Positions 34,108-44,169 of a stretch of DNA of 64,000 nt are shown in pieces (position 1 is the stretch's first letter; every line of letters starts with the position of its first letter). The DNA comes from Pandoraea sp. PE-S2T-3 (GTDB lineage Bacteria; Pseudomonadota; Gammaproteobacteria; Burkholderiales; Burkholderiaceae): positions 186,001 through 250,000 of the forward strand of contig NZ_NGUQ01000037.1 of NCBI RefSeq assembly GCF_002179965.1. The letters are read 5' to 3'. A program made the position numbers and the translations under genes. The notes beneath the pieces are model-generated. The model did not search any database. It saw only the letters and a list, made by a program, of their open reading frames with translations, and was not told where the DNA came from.

Positions 34108-35370
34108 GCGGGCCAGCGTAAGCCCGTCGAGGTCGATGTCGGGCGGCTGGCCGGAGATCACGTCGGCCAGCACACGGCCGGAGCCGCAGGCCATCGCCCA
34201 GCCGGTCGAGCCATGGCCGAGATTGAGGTAGATGCCGGGCAAGTGCGTAGCGCCGAGCAGCGGCGGACCATCGGGCAGCATCGGACGCGCACCGACCCAG
34301 GCACGGGCCTCGCGGTACTTGCCGGCGCCCGGGAACCAGTCCGTCGCCACTTTGTAGAGCGTGGCGATGGCGCGCTCGCGCAGCACCAACTGGGTGTCGC
34401 CCAGTTCGGCGGTACCCGCGATGCGCAACCGGTTGCCCTGCGGGGTGATGGCCGTCTTGTAGGACTCGTCCATCACGGCGATGCGCGGGCTGAACATTTC
34501 GTTCTTCACGGGCACGGTGAGCGAGTAGCCCTTGATTGGCCAGAGCGGCAAATCGATGCCGAGCGGCTTCAGCAGCGCCGTGCTTGCCACGCCGGCCGCA
34601 ATGACCACGGCATCGGCTTCCATCGACGTGATTTGCAGCGGCTGCGCGGTGCTGGCGGTCTCGACGGTCACACCGGCGCGCCCGAGATTCGGACGCACGG
34701 CCAGCACGGTCGTTTCGGTCGCGAGCGTCACGCCCATGTCGCGGGCGATCTGGGCGAGGCGCTTGGTGAAGAGGGGGCAGTTGCCGGTTTCGTCGCGCGG
34801 CAGATGCAGCCCGCCAGCCAGCGGCGCATCGGTCGAAATCGAGGGTTCGAGCTTGCGGCACTCGTCCGGCGTGAGCAGGCGGTGCGGCACCTCGTTCTCG
34901 GCGAGCATGGCGCGCGCCGGTTCGTTCATCTTGATTTCGCGCTCGGAACGGAACAGTTGCAGGTACCCCTGCGTTTGTTCGTATTCGAAGAGATGCTGCT
35001 CGCGCAGCTCGTGCAGGCAGCGCTGGCTGTAGAACGCAATGCGTTGCATACGCTCGCGATTGGCGCGATAGCGCTCGAGCTTGCATTCGCGCAACCAGCG
35101 CGACGCCCAGCGCCACGTACCGCGCGACAGGCCGGGACGGAAGATGAGGGGGCTCGCTGCACTGAACATGTAGCCGAGCAGCTTGCGCGGCATGCCGGGG
35201 GCGGCCCACGGCGTCACGTAGCCGGGCGCAATGACGCCGGCGTTGCCGAAGCTGCTTTCCTGCGCGACCGTGCTGTTGCGCTCGACGAGCGTAACCGTAT
35301 GCCCCGCGGCGGCCAGATAGTAGGCGGTGCAAGTGCCGATAACCCCGCCGCCGATAACGATGACCTTCAT
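34096..35370 (-). CDS. dadA: D-amino acid dehydrogenase (424 aa)
   Basis: An FAD-dependent membrane-associated oxidase of D-amino acids, feeding electrons to quinone. The FAD-binding motif opens the protein (MKVIVIGGGVIGTCTAYYLA). Family blocks include NAGVIAPGYVTPWAAPGMPR, QGYLQLFRSE, and the C-terminal LGHGSTGWAMACGSGRVLAD. The start at 35370 is fixed by the Rossmann strand. The usual partner alanine racemase (dadX) is not adjacent. The 3' end has been invaded by a 9-base repeat array that places extra stops behind the natural one. Confidence 0.95.
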   Translation of the reverse strand: MKVIVIGGGVIGTCTAYYLAAAGHTVTLVERNSTVAQESSFGNAGVIAPGYVTPWAAPGMPRKLLGYMFSAASPLIFRPGLSRGTWRWASRWLRECKLERYRANRERMQRIAFYSQRCLHELREQHLFEYEQTQGYLQLFRSEREIKMNEPARAMLAENEVPHRLLTPDECRKLEPSISTDAPLAGGLHLPRDETGNCPLFTKRLAQIARDMGVTLATETTVLAVRPNLGRAGVTVETASTAQPLQITSMEADAVVIAAGVASTALLKPLGIDLPLWPIKGYSLTVPVKNEMFSPRIAVMDESYKTAITPQGNRLRIAGTAELGDTQLVLRERAIATLYKVATDWFPGAGKYREARAWVGARPMLPDGPPLLGATHLPGIYLNLGHGSTGWAMACGSGRVLADVISGQPPDIDLDGLTLARYAH

Positions 35371-35541
35371 TCCCAACCGTCTGGTGTGTGGCGAACGCCC
35401 GTACGTTCGCTTGTTAGTGTAGTTCTGTGTCTCCTGACTGAACCGACCGCGTGCCATAAATCTTGGGCAGCGCGTGTTCGTCACGGGGGGCATAGGTTAC
35501 CAGAGAGCGGCCGCGGCGGGGCGCGAAGACGTTTCTCACTC

Positions 35542-35576
35542 GGGTATAACCCCGGGTAAGCAGGGTATAATCCCGG
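35542..35576 (+). promoter_or_regulatory. Duplicated GGGTATAAYCCCGG element, purL promoter
   Basis: GGGTATAACCCCGG (35542-35555) and GGGTATAATCCCGG (35563-35576) are near-identical and exactly 21 bases apart, two helical turns. The downstream copy holds a consensus -10 (TATAAT) 51 bases before the purL start. No good -35 is visible. Confidence 0.6.
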
Positions 35577-35621
35577 TTTGTCGTTCCCCCGCGTTTTGAA
35601 CGCCTCGCCTTCCGTCCTTCC

Positions 35622-38600
35622 ATGACTCACATTGCCTGCTTCGCCGGCGCCTTGGCGCTCTCCGAATTCCGCCAGCAACGTCTTTTGCAGACCCTGCAAG
35701 CCATCGACAGCTCGATCGTGCGTATTGACGCGCGCTACGTGCATCTGGTGGCCAGCGCCGCGCCGCTATCGAGCGACGACGTGGCCCGTGTTGCCGGCCT
35801 GCTGACCTACGGTGAACCGGTGCGTGAAGAGCCGGTCGGCGATCAGTTGCTGGTGATCCCGCGTCTGGGCACGATCTCGCCGTGGGCGAGCAAGGCCACC
35901 GACATTGCCCACAACTGCGGCATTGCGGATGTGCGCCGTATCGAGCGCGCCGTTGAATACACCGTCGGCGTGAAGTCGGGCCTGCTGGGCGGCAAGAAGT
36001 CGCTGCCCGCCGACGTGCTGGCGCGCGTGGCCGACGTGCTGCACGACCGCATGACCGAAACCGTGGTCGCCACCCGTAAAGACGCCGAAGTGCTCTTCGT
36101 CGAACTGCCGGCCAAGCCGTTGCAGACGATCGACGTGATCGGCGTAGGCCGTAGCGCCCTCGAAGCGGCCAACCGCGATCTGGGTCTGGCGCTCGCCGAA
36201 GACGAAATCGACTATCTGGTCGAAGCCTTCGTCGCCCTGAAGCGCAACCCGACCGATGTCGAATTGATGATGTTCGCGCAGGCCAACAGCGAGCACTGCC
36301 GTCACAAGATTTTCAATGCCCAGTGGACCATCGACGGCGAGGCGCAAGACAAGTCGCTGTTCCAGATGATCAAGAACACGCACCAACTGCACCCGCAAGG
36401 GACGGTGGTCGCGTATTCGGACAACGCCTCGGTGATGGAAGGTGCCGAGGTCGAGCGCTGGTATCCGCGCGGCGCCGACGCCAAGTACGGCCGCAGCGTC
36501 GAGCTCACGCACACGCTGATGAAGGTCGAGACGCACAACCACCCGACGGCCATTTCGCCGTTCCCGGGCGCTTCGACGGGCGCGGGCGGCGAAATTCGCG
36601 ACGAAGGCGCGACGGGCCGTGGATCGACGCCGAAGTCGGGCCTGACCGGTTTCACCGTGTCGAATCTGGCCCTGCCGGACGCGCGTGAGCCGTGGGAAAA
36701 CGACCGCGACGTCGCCGTGCCGCCGTCGCTGCGCAAGCCCGATGACACCGGCGCCGACTATGGCCGCCCGGACCGTATCGCTTCGCCGCTGCAAATCATG
36801 ATCGACGGCCCGCTCGGCGGCGCTGCGTTCAACAACGAATTCGGCCGTCCGAACATCGGCGGCTACTTCCGTGCCTACGAACAAAACGTGGCTGGCCGCG
36901 TGCGCGGCTATCACAAGCCGATCATGATTGCCGGCGGCATGGGCAACATTGCGGCCCAACACACCCACAAGAACGACCTGCCTGCCGGCACGCTGCTGAT
37001 TCAGATCGGCGGCCCGGGCATGCGTATCGGGATGGGCGGCGGCGCTGCCAGCTCGATGGCGACCGGCACCAACACGGCCGAACTCGACTTCGACTCGGTG
37101 CAACGCGGCAACCCGGAAATCGAGCGTCGCGCGCAGGAAGTCATTAACTGGTGCTGGCGCCAGGGCGAGGCCAACCCGATCCTGTCGATTCACGACGTGG
37201 GCGCGGGCGGTATCTCGAACGCCTTCCCGGAACTGGTGGACGGCGCAGGCAAGGGCGCGCTGTTCGATCTGCGTCAGGTGCAGTTGGAAGAGTCGGGCAT
37301 GTCGCCCGCCGAAATCTGGAGCAACGAAGCGCAAGAGCGCTACGTGCTGGCCATCGCCCCGGACAGCTTCCCGGCATTTCAGGCCGTTTGCCAGCGCGAG
37401 CGTTGCCCGGTAGCCGTGGTCGGTGTCTCGACCGAAGAACGTCAACTGAAGCTGGTCGACCCGATGCATCCGGAATCGCCGGACCCGGTCGATATGCCGA
37501 TGGACGTGCTGCTCGGCAAGCCGCCGCGTATGCACCGCGATGTCACGCGCGTGAAGGCGGAATTCCCGCCGGTCGACGTGACCGGCCTCTCGCTCGATGA
37601 AGTCGCGCGCGCCGTGCTGCGTCACCCGACGGTGGCGAGCAAGTCGTTCCTGATCACCATCGGTGACCGTACTGTGGGCGGCCTGACCGCACGCGATCAG
37701 ATGGTCGGTCCGTGGCAGGTGCCGGTGGCCGATTGCGCGATTTCGTTGATGGATTACGCCGGTTTCCGTGGCGAAGCGATGACCATGGGCGAGCGTACGC
37801 CGCTCGCCGTGATCGACGCGCCGGCCTCGGGCCGCATGGCCGTGGGCGAAGCGATCACCAATATCGCTGCTGCGCCGATCAAGTCGCTCGACCAGATCAA
37901 GCTGTCGGCCAACTGGATGGCGGCTTGCGGTACCGAGGGTGAGGACGCTGCGCTGTTCGATACGGTCAAGGCCGTGGGCATGGAACTGTGCCCGGTGCTG
38001 GGTCTCTCGATTCCCGTCGGCAAGGATTCGTTGTCGATGCGTACCAAGTGGGAAGACAGCGGCCGCAACAAGGACGTGGTCTCCCCGGTGTCGCTGATCG
38101 TGTCGGCGTTTGCGCCGGTCGAAGACGTGCGCAGCCACCTCACCCCGCAACTGCGCTCGGTCGCAGAAGCCGGTGAGACCGTGCTGATTGCCATCGATCT
38201 GGGCCACAACAAGAACCGTCTGGGCGGCAGTATTCTCGCGCAGGTGACGCAGCAGATCGGTGACGTCACGCCGGACCTCGACGATCCGGCTGATCTCAAA
38301 CGCTTCTTCGACGCTATTCAGCAGCTCAACGCCGACGGCAAGCTGCTCGCTTACCACGACCGTTCGGACGGTGGTCTGTTCGCCACGGTGGCCGAGATGG
38401 CGTTTGCGGGTCACGTGGGCGTATCGCTCAACGTCGACATGCTCACGCTGGACGAGGGCTTCGAGTCGGATTACGGCGACGCCAAGGACTGGGCGAAGCA
38501 GACTGTTGGCCGTCGCGAAGACAAGACGCTGCGTGCGCTATTCTCCGAAGAGCTCGGCGGTGTGATTCAGGTGCGCGCGAGCGATCGCGACGCGGTGTTG

Positions 38601-39653
38601 CAAGCGCTGCGCGAAGCCGGTCTGTCGGCCTGCACGAACGTGATCGGCAAGCCGAACCCGAACGACGTCATCGAAATCTATCGCGATGCGAAGAAAGTAT
38701 TCGGTGCCCCGCGTGCCGAACTGCAACGCCTGTGGTCGGAAGTGAGCTGGCGTATTGCGCGTCTGCGTGACAACCCGGCTGCCGCCGATGCGGAATATGA
38801 AGCGCTGAACGACACCAGCGATCCGGGCCTCTCGCCGAAGCTCACGTTCGACGCGAACGAAGACATCGCCGCGCCGTTCATCGCGACCGGTGCGCGCCCG
38901 AAGGTGGCCGTGCTGCGCGAGCAAGGCGTGAACTCGCATCTGGAAATGGCCTATGTCCTCGACAAGGCCGGCTTCGAAGCATACGACGTGCACATGAGCG
39001 ACCTGCTGGCAGGCCGTCAGGCGCTGGAAGACTTCAAGGGCTTTATCGCCTGCGGTGGTTTCTCGTACGGCGATACGCTGGGTGCGGGTGAAGGTTGGGC
39101 GAAGACGATTCTGTTCAACCCGGCACTGGCCGAGCAGTTTGCGGGCTTCTTCAACCGTACCGACACGTTCGCGCTGGGCGTGTGCAACGGTTGCCAGATG
39201 ATGAGCAACTTGTCGAACCTGATTCCGGGCGCGGGTGCGTGGCCGAAGTTCACGTACAACCAGTCGAAGTACGAAGCGCGTCTGACGCAAGTTGAAGTGC
39301 TTGATTCGCCGTCGTTGTTCTTCAAGGACATGGCCGGCTCGCAACTGCCGATCGTGATCGCACACGGCGAAGGCTTCGCCAACTTCGGTCAGCAGGGCAA
39401 CATCGATCAGGCAATCGCCGCGATGCGCTTTGTCGATCACCGTGGACAGCCGACCGAGCAGTATCCGTTCAATCCGAACGGTTCGCCGCGCGGTCTCACG
39501 TCGGTGACGACGGCCGACGGCCGCTTCACGGTCATGATGCCGCACCCCGAGCGCGTGTTCCGCACCGTGCAGATGAGCTGGGCACCGGCGCAGTGGGGTG
39601 AAGACAGCCCGTGGATGCGCATGTTCCGCAACGCACGTCGCTGGGTTGCGTAA
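35622..39653 (+). CDS. purL: Phosphoribosylformylglycinamidine synthase (1343 aa)
   Basis: The large single-chain FGAM synthase of purine synthesis (step 4): FGAR + Gln + ATP to FGAM. The N-terminal PurS-like domain is followed by linker and AIRS domains ([60 protein letters not shown]). The C-terminal glutaminase has Cys1188 in [15 protein letters not shown] and a terminal His/Glu in [13 protein letters not shown]. The length matches the proteobacterial form (1295 in E. coli). It is divergent from dadA and monocistronic, with its own terminator. Confidence 0.98.
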   Translation: MTHIACFAGALALSEFRQQRLLQTLQAIDSSIVRIDARYVHLVASAAPLSSDDVARVAGLLTYGEPVREEPVGDQLLVIPRLGTISPWASKATDIAHNCGIADVRRIERAVEYTVGVKSGLLGGKKSLPADVLARVADVLHDRMTETVVATRKDAEVLFVELPAKPLQTIDVIGVGRSALEAANRDLGLALAEDEIDYLVEAFVALKRNPTDVELMMFAQANSEHCRHKIFNAQWTIDGEAQDKSLFQMIKNTHQLHPQGTVVAYSDNASVMEGAEVERWYPRGADAKYGRSVELTHTLMKVETHNHPTAISPFPGASTGAGGEIRDEGATGRGSTPKSGLTGFTVSNLALPDAREPWENDRDVAVPPSLRKPDDTGADYGRPDRIASPLQIMIDGPLGGAAFNNEFGRPNIGGYFRAYEQNVAGRVRGYHKPIMIAGGMGNIAAQHTHKNDLPAGTLLIQIGGPGMRIGMGGGAASSMATGTNTAELDFDSVQRGNPEIERRAQEVINWCWRQGEANPILSIHDVGAGGISNAFPELVDGAGKGALFDLRQVQLEESGMSPAEIWSNEAQERYVLAIAPDSFPAFQAVCQRERCPVAVVGVSTEERQLKLVDPMHPESPDPVDMPMDVLLGKPPRMHRDVTRVKAEFPPVDVTGLSLDEVARAVLRHPTVASKSFLITIGDRTVGGLTARDQMVGPWQVPVADCAISLMDYAGFRGEAMTMGERTPLAVIDAPASGRMAVGEAITNIAAAPIKSLDQIKLSANWMAACGTEGEDAALFDTVKAVGMELCPVLGLSIPVGKDSLSMRTKWEDSGRNKDVVSPVSLIVSAFAPVEDVRSHLTPQLRSVAEAGETVLIAIDLGHNKNRLGGSILAQVTQQIGDVTPDLDDPADLKRFFDAIQQLNADGKLLAYHDRSDGGLFATVAEMAFAGHVGVSLNVDMLTLDEGFESDYGDAKDWAKQTVGRREDKTLRALFSEELGGVIQVRASDRDAVLQALREAGLSACTNVIGKPNPNDVIEIYRDAKKVFGAPRAELQRLWSEVSWRIARLRDNPAAADAEYEALNDTSDPGLSPKLTFDANEDIAAPFIATGARPKVAVLREQGVNSHLEMAYVLDKAGFEAYDVHMSDLLAGRQALEDFKGFIACGGFSYGDTLGAGEGWAKTILFNPALAEQFAGFFNRTDTFALGVCNGCQMMSNLSNLIPGAGAWPKFTYNQSKYEARLTQVEVLDSPSLFFKDMAGSQLPIVIAHGEGFANFGQQGNIDQAIAAMRFVDHRGQPTEQYPFNPNGSPRGLTSVTTADGRFTVMMPHPERVFRTVQMSWAPAQWGEDSPWMRMFRNARRWVA

Positions 39654-39695
39654 AACGTTGTATTTCGTCTGACGGCGCTGCGGCGTCGGTGACGT

Positions 39696-39735
39696 AAAAA
39701 GCCGCCTGTCCTGTCATAGGGCAGGCGGTTTTTTA
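39696..39735 (+). terminator. Intrinsic terminator after purL
   Basis: CCGCCTGTCC (39702-39711) pairs with GGGCAGGCGG (39719-39728), one G-T pair, followed by TTTTTT. Confidence 0.9.
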
Positions 39736-39758
39736 TTGGGCGTGCGCTCAGTGTGCGC

Positions 39759-39774
39759 CTGTCAACGTTGACAG
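39759..39774. promoter_or_regulatory. Perfect 16-bp palindrome upstream of the Ig-like/halovibrin unit
   Basis: CTGTCAACGTTGACAG is a perfect palindrome 57 bases before the first gene of the unit and just past the purL terminator. Size, symmetry and position fit an operator for a dimeric regulator; the regulator is not encoded nearby. Confidence 0.6.
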
Positions 39775-39831
39775 TTGTTGCGCCCGTGGTGCGCGTGGCC
39801 TGATACGAGCGTGAACCTTCAGGAGCGTGTC

Positions 39832-40461
39832 ATGGAAATCGAATCGATCGTGAACCTCAAGCCCGGCATACTCGAAGCCACGGGCGGTAACGGCGACCTA
39901 CTGCTGGTCGACGATTTTTACGATCGCGAATTCGTGCACATCGAAGTCCCGCAATACGACGGCATGGCCGCCGGGCAAACGGTTGGCGGTCGGTGGCGAG
40001 GACCGTCGTCCGTCTACGACACGTCAATCTGGACGGTCACGATTCCGGCGCGCGTCGCGTTGCGGGTGCCGCGCCGCGAAGTGCTCGACGCCATTGGCAA
40101 TACCGTGGTGGTCACGTTCAGCGTCAAGCGCGGAAGCAGTCCTATCGAAATCTCCGACGCGCTGAACCTGCGAGTTCAGGGGACGCCGTTACCCATGCCG
40201 ACCATCAATGCCGGCCGCACGCAAGTCACCGTCCTGTATGGCACGCAAGTGGTCGGGCAAACCGCCCGTGTGCGATGGGAAGGGCGCGTCGTTCGCGATA
40301 CCGAACTTCAGGCGGTCGTGCCCGGACTGGCGAACACGTTCAACATTCCCGCAGGCTGGGTGAGCGAGAGCGCCGGGACGACGGTCTTCATCACGTACGC
40401 GATCGGCACGACGGCGAGTGACCCGTATCTGTTTTCGAGAGTGTTGAGGGTGGCGCTGTAA
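39832..40461 (+). CDS. Double Ig-like (beta-sandwich) repeat protein (209 aa)
   Basis: No named family is certain. The protein is two tandem ~80-residue beta-rich units. Unit one (about 35-115) contains VPQYDGMAAGQTVGGRWRG. Unit two (about 131-208) contains VLYGTQVVGQTARVRWEG. The Y-G-x-x-x-G-Q-T-x-x-x-R-W-x-G pattern resembles Ig-like repeats in large surface or toxin proteins of pseudomonads. There is no signal peptide. AGGAG precedes ATG at 39832. It lies 12 bases upstream of the halovibrin-like gene, clearly one operon. It may bind the partner, a surface or a carbohydrate, or neutralise the partner in the cytoplasm; none of this is shown. Confidence 0.75.
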   Translation: MEIESIVNLKPGILEATGGNGDLLLVDDFYDREFVHIEVPQYDGMAAGQTVGGRWRGPSSVYDTSIWTVTIPARVALRVPRREVLDAIGNTVVVTFSVKRGSSPIEISDALNLRVQGTPLPMPTINAGRTQVTVLYGTQVVGQTARVRWEGRVVRDTELQAVVPGLANTFNIPAGWVSESAGTTVFITYAIGTTASDPYLFSRVLRVAL

Positions 40462-40473
40462 GGGAGTCTTGTC

Positions 40474-42225
40474 ATGTGGCACCTCGCTGGTTTCGCCGGC
40501 AGCCGCACGTTGAGCGCTCGGCTACTCAACATACGCAGCGCACGCAGTGCCGTGATGGTCATCGCCCTTGTGCTTGCCGGATTGTGGGCGCTGCCAGTTC
40601 ACGCGCTCACCGGCGCCGATGTTGCGTATCTGGTCAACCAGCGCTATCAGTCGAGCGTGACGCAGTGCGCGCTCAATCGTCCCGCATGGATGTGCTCTGG
40701 CGTGCTGATGCGCGCGCTGCCAGGGGACGCTTCGCAGCCGTTTGCACAACTGACGGCAGAGGAGTTGGCGTCGCAATCGGCCAACGTTGCCTACGTGAGA
40801 CATGATTTGCGTACCAGCGGGCTGGCAACGAGCGCGGGTTTTATTCTCGCAGATGGATTGACGGCGGCGGGATGGGGCAAGCCGCTCGATGTGCGCTGTG
40901 CTTACCCGGTGGCGGTAACGCCCGCAGCGGACACGGCGTCGCACGGCTGCGATTTGCTGGCGACGGCCGCGGCGTCACCGCCGGACCTGAGTTCTTGCCT
41001 GCCCAACGGCGTGACGGATGCGCCGGGCTGGATGACGTTATTCGCTGGCAACGGCAGCGACGTCAACCGGCAGTGCTCGTTCAGTGCGATTGTGGCGAAA
41101 CAGTTCAAGGCGTCGCTCGACGCGCATGCACTGGTGACCGATGCGCTGGCACCGGGGCCGAACAACGTACTCGTCACGGCATGGGACCCGGCAAAACCGG
41201 AGACGATTCCCGTGCAGGCGTTCTTCTACGACGTCAGTCACGGTGGACAACTCATTCAGGCGCAGCGTTACCAAAAGCAATACTTCGATGCGACCGGCGC
41301 GTGGGTGCCGATCTTGCGCATGGGGTTTGGGCCACCGCAGGGCGCCACCTATGGCTTTGATGAAACCGATCAGCTCGACGAGGGGTTTCGCGTCGCCGCG
41401 CGGTTGAATGCGCGTTATGCCGATGTGTCTCCGACGTGTCCCGGGGGGCGGCCGGCGTTCTATTGCAATGGTGTGATCGTACGCATTGCCGCGGCTTCGG
41501 CCGAATTTCATGCGTGGAACCCGAGTCCCAGTGCGGTGGGGCGAGATGGAGTTCCGTTCTCCTATATGCGGGCGGACGCAGGGGTGACGTCGCTGATCGA
41601 CGCGCGCGGTGGCACGGGGTTCATCATGCGAGAGGCCGCTGCGCCAACGGGATACCCGCTGACAGTGCGCTGTGAATTTCCTTCTGATGGATGGACAGGG
41701 TCGCGTTACGAGAGTTGTTACAGCAACGCCGATCACCGGTTCTGTGACGAGATGGGCGTGACCACGATTGCGGCGTGGCAGGCCCACTACCTGACGACGT
41801 CGCTTGGCACACAGTGTCCGTTTCGCCCCGATGCAGCGAGTTTCCAATTGAGCATCGAGGCACGTCGGCATTTCCCGAACGAGAACCCGCTTCGGCACGC
41901 CTACAACGAGTTGGTGATCCGGCCGTGGCCGCAGAATATTCCGCTGAGCTTGCCGCTCGAAGCGTTCATCTCGGTGGATGATGGTGTGCCGCAGGCGCGC
42001 TATCTGCAACAGGACTATCTGACACAGACGGGGCGCTTTCTCCCTGTGATTCGTGTCAATCCGACCGCGGCAGCGGGCGGCGTTTTTGTCTACGTGCCGG
42101 ATGACCAGATTGCCGCCTTATCGACACCGGTGTCGCCACCGACAGGCGCGTTATCGAGTGCCCCGCGTGGCGGCGCGCTAACCGGCAACTCGGGTCCCGA
42201 AGGATTGAAGCGGAACGGGCAGTGA
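40474..42225 (+). CDS. Secreted, internally duplicated halovibrin-like protein (583 aa)
   Basis: A signal segment at about 27-44 (VMVIALVLAGLWALPVHA) precedes two homologous halves. Half one (about 51-282) has YLVNQRYQSSVTQCALNRPA with WMCSGVLMR and ends QKQYFDATGAWVPILRM. Half two (about 311-529) has LNARYADVSPTC, PAFYCNGVIVR, PFSYMRADAG, and ends QQDYLTQTGRFLPVIRV. The second half also carries the AWNPSPSAVGRDGV block that I associate with halovibrin HvnA/HvnC proteins, secreted NAD-targeting enzymes of Vibrio and Pseudomonas. The first half lacks that block. Many paired Cys fit disulphide bonding outside the cytoplasm. Enzymatic activity is unproven. The tail is Pro/Gly/Ser-rich. GGAG precedes ATG at 40474. 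Confidence 0.75.
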   Translation: MWHLAGFAGSRTLSARLLNIRSARSAVMVIALVLAGLWALPVHALTGADVAYLVNQRYQSSVTQCALNRPAWMCSGVLMRALPGDASQPFAQLTAEELASQSANVAYVRHDLRTSGLATSAGFILADGLTAAGWGKPLDVRCAYPVAVTPAADTASHGCDLLATAAASPPDLSSCLPNGVTDAPGWMTLFAGNGSDVNRQCSFSAIVAKQFKASLDAHALVTDALAPGPNNVLVTAWDPAKPETIPVQAFFYDVSHGGQLIQAQRYQKQYFDATGAWVPILRMGFGPPQGATYGFDETDQLDEGFRVAARLNARYADVSPTCPGGRPAFYCNGVIVRIAAASAEFHAWNPSPSAVGRDGVPFSYMRADAGVTSLIDARGGTGFIMREAAAPTGYPLTVRCEFPSDGWTGSRYESCYSNADHRFCDEMGVTTIAAWQAHYLTTSLGTQCPFRPDAASFQLSIEARRHFPNENPLRHAYNELVIRPWPQNIPLSLPLEAFISVDDGVPQARYLQQDYLTQTGRFLPVIRVNPTAAAGGVFVYVPDDQIAALSTPVSPPTGALSSAPRGGALTGNSGPEGLKRNGQ

Positions 42226-42260
42226 CGGGACGACGTGGAGATTGTCTTCGCGCATCAACA

Positions 42261-42286
42261 AAAAACCCGCCAGCTGGCGGGTTTTT
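42261..42286. terminator. Bidirectional terminator
   Basis: AAAAACCCGCC-AGCT-GGCGGGTTTTT, perfect and symmetrical. It ends the halovibrin-like unit (+) and the convergent parvulin gene (-). Confidence 0.93.
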
Positions 42287-42323
42287 CGTATCTGACGCAT
42301 GTCTGACAAGATGCCGGCGATCC

Positions 42324-43118
42324 TTACTGGATCTTGGCCTTCTTCTCGAGACCGTCGATGAAGTTTTGAAGCTTCTCTTCCTGCATTTGCTGCACGAGCT
42401 GCGGCTTGACGTCGGCGAGCGGCGGGATCTGCGCGTCGCGCGAGTCGTCGAGTTCGATGACGTGATAGCCGAACGAGGTCTTCACCGGGGTCTGCGTGTA
42501 CTGACCCTTTTGGAGCTTTTGCAGCGCGTCGGCAAATTCCGGCACGTAGGCATTGGCCGGCGACCAGTCGAGGTCACCGCCGTTTTGCGCCGAACCCGGG
42601 TCCTTCGAGTACTGCTTGGCCAGATCGGCAAAGTTGGCACCGGCCTTGAGCTTGGCGATGATTTCCTTGGCCGTATCTTCGCTCGGCACGAGGATGTGAC
42701 GAGCGTGGTATTCCTTGTCGCCGAACTGCTTCTTCAACTGGTCATAGCGCGCCTGCACATCGGCATCGGTGACCGGCGACGTCTTCTGGAAGTTGGTGAT
42801 CAGTGCGCGGATCAGCACGCCTTGCTTGGCCAGTTCGACCTGAGCCTTCACGTCGGCGTCGCTTGCCAGACCCTGGCGCACGGCTTCCTGCGCGAGAATT
42901 TCGCGCTTGACCAGCTCTTCGCGCACTTGCTGTTGCAGTTGCGGCGAGTTCGGCTGGCCCTGACGGACCATTTCACGCACCATCGCATCGGCGCGCTTGA
43001 CGGGCACCGGCGTGCCGTTCACGACGGCGACATTCTGGGCAAGTGCGGGAAGGGATACGGCGGTCAGCGACACGGTGGCGGCGAGCGCCAATGCCGTGCG
43101 GGCGAGTTTCAATGCCAT
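42324..43118 (-). CDS. Periplasmic parvulin-type peptidylprolyl isomerase (264 aa)
   Basis: A secreted PpiC/SurA-like folding factor. A signal peptide ends at ALA-Q (TVSLTAVSLPALAQ). A SurA-N-like helical part follows, then one parvulin domain at about 136-232 (YHARHILVPSEDTAKEI, GSAQNGGDLDWSPANAYVPE, VKTSFGYHVIELDDSR). ATG at 43118 has AGGAAAAA upstream and gives the proper signal sequence. It is third in the yciB-bolA-ppi group, 63 bases after bolA, an arrangement common in Burkholderiales. It is distinct from the membrane-anchored PpiD at 25.6 kb. Confidence 0.93.
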   Translation of the reverse strand: MALKLARTALALAATVSLTAVSLPALAQNVAVVNGTPVPVKRADAMVREMVRQGQPNSPQLQQQVREELVKREILAQEAVRQGLASDADVKAQVELAKQGVLIRALITNFQKTSPVTDADVQARYDQLKKQFGDKEYHARHILVPSEDTAKEIIAKLKAGANFADLAKQYSKDPGSAQNGGDLDWSPANAYVPEFADALQKLQKGQYTQTPVKTSFGYHVIELDDSRDAQIPPLADVKPQLVQQMQEEKLQNFIDGLEKKAKIQ

Positions 43119-43181
43119 GCTGTTTTTCCTAACGAATGACGGAGGCAAGGTTAATCGACGGGGGACGCGTCGCACGCGTTC

Positions 43182-43445
43182 TTACGCTTCGCCAGGGGCG
43201 AGCGCGACGATGGCGAGGGCGTGAATGCCGTTCTGCATCAAATCGGCAAGCGCATCATACACCAGCCGATGCCGCGCCACGCGGTTGCGACCGGCAAAGG
43301 CGGGCGAGACGATGCGAAGGTTGTAATGCCCGCCGGACGCCGCACCGGCATGGCCGGCGTGACGCGCGCTGTCGTTCTCGAGAACCATCTCGATCGGGGT
43401 GAGGGCGGCCGTGAGGCGCGCCTCGATTTGCTGTTCCATGGTCAT
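43182..43445 (-). CDS. bolA: BolA family protein (87 aa)
   Basis: A small BolA/IbaG fold protein, a partner of monothiol glutaredoxins in iron-sulfur handling and stress responses. The helix-strand pattern EQQIEARLTAALTPIEMVLE, the loop HYNLRIVSPAFAGRNRVARH and RLVYDALADLMQNGIHALAI are diagnostic. The conserved His of RVARHRLVY is present. The length is typical. It lies 21 bases after yciB. Confidence 0.94.
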   Translation of the reverse strand: MTMEQQIEARLTAALTPIEMVLENDSARHAGHAGAASGGHYNLRIVSPAFAGRNRVARHRLVYDALADLMQNGIHALAIVALAPGEA

Positions 43446-43466
43446 GGTGTCGGTTCCGGTCGCAGG

Positions 43467-44000
43467 TTACTCGTCTTGCTTGATGTACTTCGCGAGCCAG
43501 AGGCTCTGCACGACGATGAACACCACCATGAGGCCCATGCCGCCGAAGAGCTTGAAGTTCACCCAGGTGTCGGTCGAGAACTGATAGGCGATCACCAGAT
43601 TGAGCGCACCCATCGCGAGGAAGAAGAGCGCCCAGCTGAAATTCACGGAACGCCACAGATGCTCGGGCAGCGCCATTTGCTTTTCCATCATGGCGCGAAT
43701 CAGGTTCTTGTCGAACATGAGTTCAGCCACGAACAGCGTGATGCCGAACATCCAGTAAAGCGCGGTGGGCTTCCACTTGATGAAGGTGTCGTTGTGCAGC
43801 CAGATGGTGGCGCCGCCGAACACCACGATGATGGCGAGGCTGACCCATTGCATCGGCTCGACTTTGCGGTGACGCAGCCACATCCAGGCAACTTGCACGA
43901 TCGTGGTGGCGATCGCAATGCCCGTGGCGATGTAGATGCCGGCGAACTTGAAGGCGACGAAAAACAGAATGACCGGTAACAGGTCGAACAGAAATTTCAT
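43467..44000 (-). CDS. yciB: Inner membrane-spanning protein YciB (septation protein A) (177 aa)
   Basis: A five-helix inner-membrane protein of the YciB/IspZ family, linked to cell envelope and septum synthesis. The start [20 protein letters not shown] is the family hallmark. Conserved loops include [20 protein letters not shown] and [11 protein letters not shown], and the last helix runs [18 protein letters not shown]. The length of 177 residues is typical. It is first in the run yciB-bolA-parvulin. Confidence 0.96.
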   Translation of the reverse strand: MKFLFDLLPVILFFVAFKFAGIYIATGIAIATTIVQVAWMWLRHRKVEPMQWVSLAIIVVFGGATIWLHNDTFIKWKPTALYWMFGITLFVAELMFDKNLIRAMMEKQMALPEHLWRSVNFSWALFFLAMGALNLVIAYQFSTDTWVNFKLFGGMGLMVVFIVVQSLWLAKYIKQDE

Positions 44001-44169
44001 GAGGTCTCGACTTGGGGGCTACGGGCTTGCCGGCCTGAGGTGTGGACGTCGAACGCGCCTTGAACGCGCGCCGTTGAATCTCACCGGGCGGCAAACCCGC
44101 ATTATATTTCAAAGCCCCTGTTTTCAAAGCACCGCTTTCCGGGCGCGGATGGCAGCCGGAAGACGGCGC

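Noticed and set aside
35766-38414. An 882-codon open frame antisense to purL
   Set aside because: A high-GC mirror frame of a certain gene; no recognisable motif or ribosome site.
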